Of a stretch of DNA of 64,000 bases, positions 1 through 6,929 are shown piece by piece. Numbering within the stretch: the stretch's first letter is position 1; every line of letters begins with the position of its first letter. Both the position numbers and the translations under genes were made by a program. Origin of the DNA: Micromonospora parathelypteridis (lineage in GTDB: Bacteria > Actinomycetota > Actinomycetes > Mycobacteriales > Micromonosporaceae); the NCBI RefSeq assembly GCF_014201145.1, contig NZ_JACHDP010000001.1, positions 434,001-498,000 on the forward strand, read 5' to 3'. The notes below the pieces were generated by a model that worked only from the letters and a program-made list of their open reading frames with translations, was not told the origin of the DNA and did no database searches.

Positions 1-255
1 AGGAGTTATTAGGCGGCCCAGACCTGACCCATTCCCGCCAGGGCCAGCCTCGCGGTTGCCCGAGATTCGCCATGATTTCTTCCCTGTTGCCGAGGCGACT
101 CCCAAGACAACCCGGACTGATCCGCCGGCCGACGATCCGAAGAACAGCACCACGGGTTCGCACTGTGAAACGTTTTAGTCTCGCCGACTGCTGTCGACGG
201 GGAGCCGGGCGGTTGCCCGCCCGGCTCTTCGTCACTACGCGCAAGGGTCAGGGAG
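1..255. other. Left-edge non-coding stretch
   Basis: No convincing coding sequence. The strand opposite the rhamnosidase is open here but looks like a shadow. The stretch holds the rhamnosidase terminator and, at 166-177, TGAAACGTTTTA, a degenerate LacI-type half-palindrome resembling the one upstream of the rhamnosidase. That element may belong to a gene left of the window. Confidence 0.5.
202..227 (-). terminator. Hairpin terminator of the rhamnosidase gene
   Basis: Perfect 11-bp arms GAGCCGGGCGG (202-212) and CCGCCCGGCTC (217-227) with a TTGC loop, 29 nt past the stop codon of the minus-strand gene. No long T-run follows, which is usual in high-GC actinobacteria. Confidence 0.7.
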
Positions 256-3066
256 TCAGCGCGGCTGGGCCGCCGAGCCGGCGACGGGGTGGAAGCTGGA
301 CCGGCCCGAACCCACCTGGAAGACGGCGCGGCCGTCCTCGATCCCGACAAAGGTGGCCTTGCTCGGACCGGCGGCCCGATAGGACTTTCCGGGGATGACC
401 GGCAGCGCGACCCGGGCGGTGACGTTGACCGGCACGTCCAGGTCGACGCGGAGGCCGGCCCCGGTGCGCCGCCAATCCAGGCGGACCGCCCCGCGCTGCG
501 TCGGTACCGTGCCGCTGGCCCGTTCGAGCCCGACCGCGGGCGGGACGATGTCGACCACGGCGGCGCCCGGGCTGGCGGTACGGACGCCGAGCAGGGTCTC
601 CTGCACGTCGACCACGGCCTGCGCTCCCCAGCCGTGCGACTGGCTGAAGTTGCTGCCGGGGTCGAGGGTCCAGGCCTCCCAGGTGAAGGTGCCGCCCTGG
701 GCGAGGATGTTCGCCCAGCCCAAGTCGTCCGGGTTGGTAAGCAGCCGCAGCACCGCGTCTGGCCGGTCGGCGTCGGCGAGCGCCCGCAGCAGCCAGTGGG
801 CCGTCATCGGACCCTGCTTCATGCCCATCGACGCGATGCGATCCGCCAGCGCGGGCAGGTCGCCCCGTGGTGCCAGCCCGTGGGCGATGGCGTACGACGT
901 GGCGTGCTGCCCGGCATGGCCACTGCGCTCGCCGGTGGCTGACAGGCCGTCGACGTAGCTGCCGTCGGCGGCGCGCAGCGACGCGTTGACCGCGTCGGTG
1001 AGGTCCCCGGCCCGCCCGTCGTACGCGGTCACCTCGTCGGCGGGTCGGCCAAGGGCCTCGGCCATCCGAGCGGTGGTCCGCAGCACGTCGACGCCTTGGG
1101 TGTTGATCGTGGTCCGGGCGGCGGTGGTCATGTCGTAGCCGAAGCGGCCGGGCTCGGGCCAGTCGACGATGCCGTAGCGGTAGCCACCGCTCCCGCCGGA
1201 CAGGTTGGTGACCAGGCCTGCGGTGGGGCCGGTGGCCGGGATATGGCGCAGCACGTACTCGGCGGTGTCGCGGATGGCCGGGTACGCCTCGGCCAGCAGC
1301 TCGCGGTCGCCGGTCTCGGTCCAGTACCGCCACACCCAGTCGACGAACATCAGCGAGTAGTCGGGGATGTCCCGCTTGCCGTCACCGTTGGGGTAGACGG
1401 CGTTGTACCGGCCACGGTCGGCCTCAGCGGTCCAGTAGCGGGTGGCCGAGCGGAGGAACTCGCGGATGGCCTGCTGGGTGGCGTCGCGCTCGCCGAAGGC
1501 GGCCATTGTGGCGTACGAGATGTTTGCGGCGTCGCCGAGGAACTGGCCCTTCTCCCGGGTGGGAGTGTCAACGAACGCCTCCTGGACGGAGTAGATCGCG
1601 GACCGCTTCATCATCGTCCACACCGAGTCGAGGGTCGCGTTCGAGCTGGTGAAGCTCGCCTCCCGGCCGGCCGGTGTGTCGGTGTGCACCACGACGGCGG
1701 AGACGTCGCGCGCCGAGATCTTCTCGCCGGCGCCGGGGATCTCCAGGTAGCGGAAGCCGAGGTGGGTGAAGGCCCGGAACTCCTGCGCCCCGTCCTTCTG
1801 CAGGTAGGGGAAGCTCATGGTGGTGCCCTGAGTTTCCAGGGTGGACGTGGCGACCCGGCCGGTGTCGGTCAGGGTGTAGCCGGCCCGCAGGTCGACCGCG
1901 CGCCCGGCCACGCCGGAGTCGAAGCGCACGACGGGACGGGCGGGGATGACTACCCCGAAGTCGGCGACCACCGTTCCGTCGGCGGCGGTGCGCAGCGCGA
2001 CCGGGGCGACGGTGGTCTCGGACAGCCGGGTCTCCTGCCCGATCAGGTGCGGCGACGCCGCGGTCGGGTGCGCACCGAGTACCTCGGCGGCGGTGAAGCC
2101 AGCGGCGCTGCCGTCGTAGCCGGGCCGCGTCCAACCGGCGACCTCGGCGCGGGCGTCCTGCTGTTCGATCCGGTCACCCTCGCCGTTGCGGCGTTCGGCG
2201 TTCGCGACGAACTGGGTGTCCCGAGCGACCTGCCAGGAGCCGTCGGTGCCGTACACCTCCCGGGTGCCGTCGGCATGCTCGACGACCAGCTTCATCAGCA
2301 GGCCACGGGCACCGGTCGGGCGGCCCTGGCCGCTGCCGTACCAGTGGTAGCGCACCCCGATGGCGAGCGGTTTGCCGGCCTTCACCAGGTTGGTGACGTC
2401 GGCGGCCTGGTAGTAGTCCTCTCCCGGGTAGGCGAAGGAGGTGCCCCGGTCGGCGCGGGTGCCGTTGAGGTACAGCTCGAAGGTGTGATCCGCAGCCGTG
2501 TAGGCGCGGGCCCGGACTACGCGGCTGGCGTTGGGGCGTACCTCGGTGCGGGCCAGGGTGTAATCGTCGGCCTCGGTGGTGGCGCGCCGGATCCAGCTGA
2601 CACCCTCCCACTGGGTGTCGGCGAGGCCGGTTTCGAAGGCGCCGGTGGCGGTCCGGGACGGCCGGTTCGTGCGGTCCCAGGTGCGGACCGTCCACTCGTA
2701 GGCAGCGCCGGGGCTTAGGGCGGGCCCCGCGTACGGCACGTAGGACTGCTGGTCGGAGCGGACCTTGCCAGAGTTCCAGACCCGGTCGCCGCCGGTGGCG
2801 GTGACCGTGATCTGGTATGCGGTCTGCGTCTCACCGGGATCAGCGTCCCGAGGCAGCCAGCCGAACCGCGGAATGCCCTCGACGTTGAGTGGGTGACCTC
2901 GGTCGCCGACCGTCAGCGAGACCGGAGCACCGGGAGCGTGGCCCCGGGATGCCAGCGCCGGTGTGGCTCCGCTGAGGACGACCGCGACGGCCGTCGAGGC
3001 AGCCAGGAGCACTGCTGTTCGACGCCGCCGGGGTGCCGATCGGAATCGGGGAAGGTGACGAGTCAC
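256..3066 (-). CDS. Secreted alpha-L-rhamnosidase, GH78 type
   Basis: A 936-residue exported enzyme expected to release terminal alpha-L-rhamnose from pectic side chains, glycosides or other rhamnosides. An N-terminal Arg-rich signal peptide (about 1-39) ends in ATPALA-S. Then come a fibronectin-like N-domain (about 45-145), a beta-sandwich with the DYYQAADVTNLVKAG ligand-binding-like region (about 180-330), a second sandwich, and the (alpha/alpha)6 barrel from about 475. The barrel carries DTPTREKGQFLGDA (500-513) and IPDYSLMFVDWVWRYW (567-582), the usual GH78 block order; the last 80 residues form the C-terminal sandwich. The start is GTG at 3066 with GGAGG five bases upstream. Length is normal for the family. 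The exact linkage and substrate cannot be read from sequence. Confidence 0.9.
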   Translation of the reverse strand: MTRHLPRFRSAPRRRRTAVLLAASTAVAVVLSGATPALASRGHAPGAPVSLTVGDRGHPLNVEGIPRFGWLPRDADPGETQTAYQITVTATGGDRVWNSGKVRSDQQSYVPYAGPALSPGAAYEWTVRTWDRTNRPSRTATGAFETGLADTQWEGVSWIRRATTEADDYTLARTEVRPNASRVVRARAYTAADHTFELYLNGTRADRGTSFAYPGEDYYQAADVTNLVKAGKPLAIGVRYHWYGSGQGRPTGARGLLMKLVVEHADGTREVYGTDGSWQVARDTQFVANAERRNGEGDRIEQQDARAEVAGWTRPGYDGSAAGFTAAEVLGAHPTAASPHLIGQETRLSETTVAPVALRTAADGTVVADFGVVIPARPVVRFDSGVAGRAVDLRAGYTLTDTGRVATSTLETQGTTMSFPYLQKDGAQEFRAFTHLGFRYLEIPGAGEKISARDVSAVVVHTDTPAGREASFTSSNATLDSVWTMMKRSAIYSVQEAFVDTPTREKGQFLGDAANISYATMAAFGERDATQQAIREFLRSATRYWTAEADRGRYNAVYPNGDGKRDIPDYSLMFVDWVWRYWTETGDRELLAEAYPAIRDTAEYVLRHIPATGPTAGLVTNLSGGSGGYRYGIVDWPEPGRFGYDMTTAARTTINTQGVDVLRTTARMAEALGRPADEVTAYDGRAGDLTDAVNASLRAADGSYVDGLSATGERSGHAGQHATSYAIAHGLAPRGDLPALADRIASMGMKQGPMTAHWLLRALADADRPDAVLRLLTNPDDLGWANILAQGGTFTWEAWTLDPGSNFSQSHGWGAQAVVDVQETLLGVRTASPGAAVVDIVPPAVGLERASGTVPTQRGAVRLDWRRTGAGLRVDLDVPVNVTARVALPVIPGKSYRAAGPSKATFVGIEDGRAVFQVGSGRSSFHPVAGSAAQPR

Positions 3067-3082
3067 GCGGGCCTCCGCTCAA

Positions 3083-3094
3083 TGAATCGTTTCA
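3083..3094. promoter_or_regulatory. LacI-like operator before the rhamnosidase
   Basis: TGAATCGTTTCA is a near-perfect dyad of the class bound by LacI-family sugar repressors (TGAAWCGWTTCA-like). It lies 17 nt upstream of the GTG start and overlaps the predicted transcription start, so a bound repressor would block initiation. No LacI-type gene lies in the window, so the regulator would act from elsewhere. This is inference from position and symmetry. Confidence 0.5.
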
Positions 3095-3097
3095 GGC

Positions 3098-3126
3098 AGG
3101 CTACGTGCTCATTGTCGGCAAGTGAA
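3098..3126 (-). promoter_or_regulatory. Predicted promoter of the rhamnosidase
   Basis: Read on the minus strand: -35 TTCACT (3126-3121), 17-nt spacer, -10 TAGCCT (3103-3098). Transcription would start near 3091, inside the operator-like dyad. The -35 box also forms one arm of a small inverted repeat AGTGAA-GATG-TTCACT (3121-3136). Confidence 0.4.
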
Positions 3127-3302
3127 GATGTTCACTGCGGTCGGTTTCCGATTACCTCGAGCAGGCGGCGAGCTGACCCGGGCTACTCAGCGGCCGGCAA
3201 GGTCCACGTGGTCTCGCCCACAACGGGCAGTTGAGATGCCGGATCGGCTGGTTGTGTCCGCGGTGCAGGCGTCGCGAGCAGTCGCCATCGTGACGGCCCC
3301 GG

Positions 3303-3322
3303 AGCACCCGACGCCGGGTGCT
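3303..3322 (-). terminator. Hairpin after the DivIVA-like/Cys-His gene pair
   Basis: Perfect 8-bp arms AGCACCCG (3303-3310) and CGGGTGCT (3315-3322) around ACGC, 21 nt past the stop of the minus-strand gene ending at 3343. It separates that pair from the rhamnosidase promoter. Confidence 0.5.
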
Positions 3323-3342
3323 GGTGGCCCTGTTGGAAACGG

Positions 3343-3594
3343 TCATCTGCGCAGCCGGCGGGCGCAGGGGCCGTCGTGGCCGTCGCGGAGGAGGCAGCGC
3401 CGGCCGCCAGGCAGCCGCAGGTCGCAGAAGACCCGGTGGCGGAGGAACTGCTGGTCCTCCTCGGAGACGGTGGTCTCCCCCGGGTCCGCCATCGGCAGCA
3501 CCAGCATCCACCGGCCGATGACCCGGGCCAGGCGTTGCGCGGCAGGCAGGTCGTTGGCGACGACGGGCAGGTGGACGACGTACCGCTGGCTCAT
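3343..3594 (-). CDS. Small Cys/His-rich protein of unknown function
   Basis: An 83-residue protein without recognised function. The N-half is plain and possibly helical. The C-terminal third has a C-x7-C-x5-H-x3-C arrangement (FCDLRLPGGRRC then DGHDGPC), which could bind zinc. Its ATG overlaps the TGA stop of the upstream gene in an ATGA junction, so translation is probably coupled and the two products likely work together. The tail is basic (ARRLRR). I do not know a family for it; the zinc-binding idea is inference from spacing. Confidence 0.65.
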   Translation of the reverse strand: MSQRYVVHLPVVANDLPAAQRLARVIGRWMLVLPMADPGETTVSEEDQQFLRHRVFCDLRLPGGRRCLLRDGHDGPCARRLRR

Positions 3595-3893
3595 CGGGCT
3601 TGGCCTCGCTCGTTGCCGGCACGGGCCTGATCGGTCTGCCAGCGACGTAGGCCGGCCTTGATCCGGGCAGTCTCGCGGCGGCTCTCGGCGAGCGCGGTGT
3701 AGACGGCGGCCATGTCGCCGGCGACGCGGTCGAGGAAGGCGTACACGTCGTCGGGGTTCAGACCGCGACGTCCGAGCCCGGTCGGTGGAAAGCGGCGCTC
3801 GCGCACCTGCCACGGCAACAGCCCGGTGTACGCGGCGGAACGGTAGGTCGCACCACCGCTCGGCGGCTCTGGTCGCTGGTTTCTGGCGTTCAT
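3591..3893 (-). CDS. Small DivIVA-domain-like protein
   Basis: A 100-residue protein. The central segment around residues 26-75 (LLPWQVRERRF, then RRGLNPDDVYAFLDRVAGDM) matches the short DivIVA N-domain signature of membrane-curvature or pole-associated coiled-coil proteins, and the following helix is rich in Ala, Glu and Arg. It is far shorter than true DivIVA/Wag31 and lacks their long coiled coil, so it is a mini-DivIVA-like protein, not the polar growth protein. The ATG at 3893 has AGGAAGG about ten bases upstream. It overlaps the next gene by 4 nt and is divergent from an XRE/DUF397 pair, a neighbourhood I associate with Micromonosporaceae. Confidence 0.7.
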   Translation of the reverse strand: MNARNQRPEPPSGGATYRSAAYTGLLPWQVRERRFPPTGLGRRGLNPDDVYAFLDRVAGDMAAVYTALAESRRETARIKAGLRRWQTDQARAGNERGQAR

Positions 3894-4044
3894 GTCTGCC
3901 GGCCTTCCTGATCGGAGGGGCGAGGGGTGTTCGGGGAAGCACGGCGACCGTTCGGGGGGACCGGCCGGCCGCCGTGCTGTGATCAGCCTGCGACAGTCCG
4001 CAGCGGAGAGGCAACGTTCCACACCGCAATTTCGCCGTTGTGCA

Positions 4045-4073
4045 TTGACTTTCTTTGTTGAAACCCGTAGGAG
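4045..4073 (+). promoter_or_regulatory. Possible promoter of the XRE/DUF397 pair
   Basis: TTGACT (4045-4050), 17-nt spacer, TAGGAG (4068-4073). The predicted start lies just before the 20-bp palindrome at 4086-4105. The -10 is weak. Confidence 0.35.
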
Positions 4074-4085
4074 TTGCAGGAGCAG

Positions 4086-4105
4086 GTCACGCAGTGTTGC
4101 GTGAC
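4086..4105. promoter_or_regulatory. 20-bp palindrome in the XRE leader
   Basis: GTCACGCA-GTGT-TGCGTGAC: perfect 8-bp arms around a 4-nt centre, ending 19 nt before the ATG of the XRE regulator. It could be the regulator's own operator or an RNA hairpin close to the ribosome binding site (GGGAG at 4113-4117). Confidence 0.5.
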
Positions 4106-4124
4106 GGAACCAGGGAGTGTGCGG

Positions 4125-5012
4125 ATGCCCGACGACATCGGATCGACCGTGCCGCGCCGACAACTCGGCCGGCTGCTGCGACAGTTCCGCAACGAGGCCG
4201 GGGTGACGCTCGACGCTGCCGCCGAAGCCCTCGAATACAGCCGGCAGAAGATCTGGCGCCTCGAATGCGGCCAAGGCTCGGTCCGGGTGCTCGACGTCAA
4301 GGCGATGTGCGAGCTGTACGGGGTGTCGCCTGAAATGACCGAGGCAATGCGCGGGCTCGCCACGGAGACGAAGTCGAAGGGCTGGTGGCACGCGTACGGC
4401 GATGCGGTGCCGAACTGGTTCGAGCTGTACGTGGGGTTGGAGTCTGCCGCGGCCCGACTGCGTGAGTACGGCGAGACACTGATTCCCGGGTTGCTGCAGA
4501 CGCGCACCTACGCGCTTGGACTCTTCCAGCCAGGGAGTCGGCTTAGCCCAGAAGAGCGTGAGCAAGCAGTCGAGGTGCGGCTACAACGGCAGGCATTGCT
4601 TAGGCGTCGCCTGCCACAGCCCCCACGCTTGGACGCAGTGCTCTCCGAAGCGGTACTCCGCCGAGTGGTTGGCAGCTATGGCGTAATGATCGACCAGCTC
4701 AAACATCTACTCGAAGTCTCCGAGCAGCCCAACGTTTCAGTGCGAGTGGTGCCGCTCGCAGCAGGGCCGCACCCTGGAGCGGTCGCCGGCTCGTTCGTGG
4801 TCCTCGACTTTCCGCCAACCAACGGCGGTCGGACTGCACCCGAACCCTCGGTGGTTTACAGCGAGTCGCTTACCGGGGCGCTGTACCTCGACAAGCCAGA
4901 TGAGCTCAGGGCCTACGAGGACACGTGGAGAGGGCTGGTGGCCCTCGCGCTTGACGAGGCAGAATCGAAAGACATGATCAAGAGGCTCATCGGGGAGATG
5001 CGGCATGACTGA
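4125..5012 (+). CDS. XRE-family regulator with DUF5753 (Scr1-like)
   Basis: A 295-residue cytoplasmic regulator. The N-terminal helix-turn-helix (about 8-65; LGRLLRQFRNEAG, LDAAAEALEYSRQKIWRLECGQ) is followed by DUF5753 (about 90-280), with the typical IPGLLQTRTYA, a SEAVLRRVVG-like core and the PNVSVRVVPL strand. This architecture defines the very numerous actinobacterial regulators paired with DUF397 proteins and linked to morphological differentiation. ATG at 4125 is preferred over the in-frame TTG at 4074 because GGGAG sits 7 nt upstream and the HTH then starts as in homologues. It overlaps the DUF397 gene by 8 nt. Codon bias is somewhat weaker than in neighbouring genes. Confidence 0.9.
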   Translation: MPDDIGSTVPRRQLGRLLRQFRNEAGVTLDAAAEALEYSRQKIWRLECGQGSVRVLDVKAMCELYGVSPEMTEAMRGLATETKSKGWWHAYGDAVPNWFELYVGLESAAARLREYGETLIPGLLQTRTYALGLFQPGSRLSPEEREQAVEVRLQRQALLRRRLPQPPRLDAVLSEAVLRRVVGSYGVMIDQLKHLLEVSEQPNVSVRVVPLAAGPHPGAVAGSFVVLDFPPTNGGRTAPEPSVVYSESLTGALYLDKPDELRAYEDTWRGLVALALDEAESKDMIKRLIGEMRHD

Positions 5013-5208
5013 CCTGACCGGCGCCCACTGGCGCAAGAGCACCCGCAGCGGTGACAACGGCGGCAACTGCGTCGAGGTCGCCATGAACCTCTCCGGGGTC
5101 GTCTCCGTCCGCGACTCGAAGGACTCCTCGGGTCCGCTACTCACCTTCACCACGCAGGCATGGACCAACTTCATCGCGACCGCCAAACGTGAGGGACGGG
5201 CCAGCTGA
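5005..5208 (+). CDS. DUF397 small partner protein
   Basis: A 67-residue protein with the full DUF397 pattern: W-R-K-S-x-R-S, GGNCVEVA, VRDSKD and a C-terminal W-x-x-F (AWTNFIATAK). DUF397 proteins occur next to XRE/DUF5753 regulators and are thought to modulate them. The start codon lies inside the last codons of the regulator, giving translational coupling. Confidence 0.9.
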   Translation: MTDLTGAHWRKSTRSGDNGGNCVEVAMNLSGVVSVRDSKDSSGPLLTFTTQAWTNFIATAKREGRAS

Positions 5209-5366
5209 ATTCGGCTTCGCCGATGGCGTGCAGGCACGACACCGATGCCCTCTTCCTCGGTTGGTCGCCAGTCACGCGTGCGCGACCCGCAGGCCCCGTC
5301 GGCCGCTGCGTAACGGGACAGCGTGGTGGCGCTGCTGGCGGCGACGTACGAGGTTCGGATCAGGGA

Positions 5367-6272
5367 TCAGGCGCTCGGGTCGTGGGTCGGGATGATGCGG
5401 ACCTGATTCCGGACCGCGTGCAGCCGGTGCAGCGTACGGAAGGCTCCGTCGCGATCGTCGTCGACGAGCCACCCCGGGTACGGCGCCTTCTGCCGGACGT
5501 GTTCGATCTGCAGTCCGTGCCAGGCTGCGTCGCCGGCAACCAGGACCGGCCCGTTGGAAGTACGGAGCAGGACGCCGGCACTCCCCGGCGTGTGTCCGGC
5601 CAGCTCGACCATGATCACTGACCCGTCGCCGAGCAGGTCGTGACTGCGCTCGAAGGTGAGCACCGGCGGCCCCTGCAACTCGTAGCTGTCCAGCCGGCGG
5701 CCCTGCAGCGCAGCTCGGACGCCGCCTGCCGGTGCGATGTCGCCGGACATCATCCAGTCCCGTTCCCGCTCTCGCACCATGACCGGCAGGCCGGGGAGGT
5801 CGAGCAGACCGCAGACGTGGTCCCAGTGCAGATGGGTGGGCAGTGCGAAGTCGATCGTGTCGGCTGGAATGCCGGCCCGTTCCAGCGCCATCGTGGTCGG
5901 CAGCACCTGATAGCGCGGCCGCACCGCCGGCCGCAACGTCCACGGCAGCTCGCCGATCACCCGGTCGCCGACGTCGGTACAGACCGACGGGTCTAGCAGC
6001 ACGGTGACCTCCGGATGCCGGATCACGTACGTGGTCAGGGCGTTGCCGACCCGACGTGGTTTCCGGACAGCCTCGGCGATCAGTGGCGTCGGCACCGACC
6101 GCACCGTCTGGTCCAATGTGATCAGCTCGACTTCGACATCCCCGCGCGGGATGCCGGCGTCGGACAGCCCGGCCAGGAAGCGCCGGTCGATCGGGCGCGG
6201 CCGAATCAGACGGTACGGCACCGCAGCCAACGCACCGGCCGCCACCGCAGCCTGACGTACCCCGTGGATCAT
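5367..6272 (-). CDS. MBL-fold metallo-hydrolase
   Basis: A 301-residue metallo-beta-lactamase-fold enzyme. The metal motif THLHWDHVCG (H-x-H-x-D-H) lies near residue 146. Further ligands are the His in AGHTPGS (about 227), the Asp in VLVAGDAAWHG (about 246) and the His in IIPTHDP near the C-terminus. The order fits two-metal hydrolases of the lactonase/AttM-like branch, but the substrate cannot be inferred. The N-terminus is hydrophobic (QAAVAAGALAAVPY) without a clear cleavage site. A MerR-type promoter lies directly upstream and a MerR regulator is divergent, so it is probably the regulator's target. Confidence 0.85.
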   Translation of the reverse strand: MIHGVRQAAVAAGALAAVPYRLIRPRPIDRRFLAGLSDAGIPRGDVEVELITLDQTVRSVPTPLIAEAVRKPRRVGNALTTYVIRHPEVTVLLDPSVCTDVGDRVIGELPWTLRPAVRPRYQVLPTTMALERAGIPADTIDFALPTHLHWDHVCGLLDLPGLPVMVRERERDWMMSGDIAPAGGVRAALQGRRLDSYELQGPPVLTFERSHDLLGDGSVIMVELAGHTPGSAGVLLRTSNGPVLVAGDAAWHGLQIEHVRQKAPYPGWLVDDDRDGAFRTLHRLHAVRNQVRIIPTHDPSA

Positions 6273-6287
6273 GAGCTTCTCCCCTAT

Positions 6288-6308
6288 CCTGGCGCACCGC
6301 GCGCCAGG
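6288..6308. promoter_or_regulatory. Hairpin in the MBL-hydrolase leader
   Basis: CCTGGCGC-ACCGC-GCGCCAGG, perfect 8-bp arms, at the predicted 5' end of the MBL-fold gene's transcript. It could be an mRNA-stabilising hairpin or a second protein-binding site. Confidence 0.4.
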
Positions 6309-6314
6309 GGGAGC

Positions 6315-6345
6315 ACCGTAGAAGTTCAGGTCGACCTGAAGTCAA
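6315..6345 (-). promoter_or_regulatory. MerR-type promoter with 19-bp spacer and operator
   Basis: On the minus strand: -35 TTGACT (6345-6340), a 19-nt spacer and -10 TACGGT (6320-6315). The spacer contains the perfect 16-bp palindrome TTCAGGTCGACCTGAA (6325-6340). A stretched spacer holding a dyad is the hallmark of promoters activated by DNA twisting by MerR proteins. It drives the MBL-fold gene; the divergent regulator gene starts 17 nt to the right. Confidence 0.8.
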
Positions 6346-6361
6346 TTCCTAAGGAGCCTGC

Positions 6362-6778
6362 GTGACGACGTGGCGAATCGGAGACGCGGCGGCGCTGGTC
6401 AGCGTCCCGACGCATGTGCTGCGACATTGGGAGGAGGTCGGGGTGCTCGAACCGGCCCGGCTTGCCAACGGACACCGGGTCTACGACGACGAGACGATCA
6501 CGAGGGCGCGTCTGATCCAGCTCTGCCAGCGGGCCGGCATGTCACTGGCCGAGATCAAAGACCTGTATCGCGGCGATGGTCAGCGCCGCGCCGCGCTGGT
6601 ACGTGACCGGCGGGACCAGCTCATCGACCAGATCCGCCGATTGCACGCCGCGCAGGACTTCCTTGATCACGTACTCGCCTGCGCCCACCCGGTGGTGTCG
6701 ACCTGTCCCGAGTGCAGCAGCTTCGCCGCCAGGTCGGCGCCAGACGCACGACATTCCGAACTAGCCGCCCATCAGTGA
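6362..6778 (+). CDS. MerR-family regulator with C-terminal cysteines
   Basis: A 138-residue one-component regulator. The winged HTH (about 3-70) has the family hallmarks TWRIGDAAALVSVPTHVLRHWEEVGVL and a GHRVYDDETITRARLIQLCQRAGMSLAEI block; the dimerisation helix spans about 75-105. The C-terminus has C-x7-C-x2-C (LACAHPVVSTCPEC), a possible metal or redox sensor, but not the SoxR cluster spacing. It starts at GTG with AAGGAG upstream. The divergent MBL-fold gene carries a matching operator, so this is its probable activator. The inducer is unknown. Confidence 0.88.
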   Translation: MTTWRIGDAAALVSVPTHVLRHWEEVGVLEPARLANGHRVYDDETITRARLIQLCQRAGMSLAEIKDLYRGDGQRRAALVRDRRDQLIDQIRRLHAAQDFLDHVLACAHPVVSTCPECSSFAARSAPDARHSELAAHQ

Positions 6779-6929
6779 TGGCAGCGCTGAGGTCACCCCG
6801 CCCTGGACACGCACTGCCAGCATAATTTGGTGCAGTTCGTCTTTTGTACGGATCAGTCGTTCCGGGACATCGAGGTCAATCATGGCCGAATAAGCTCTGC
6901 CTCTTCATTGCAATACGAGGAGGAGTTGG

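Noticed and set aside
1096..2718. 540-codon plus-strand open frame
   Set aside because: Antisense to the GH78 gene; Gly/Val-rich without recognisable domain.
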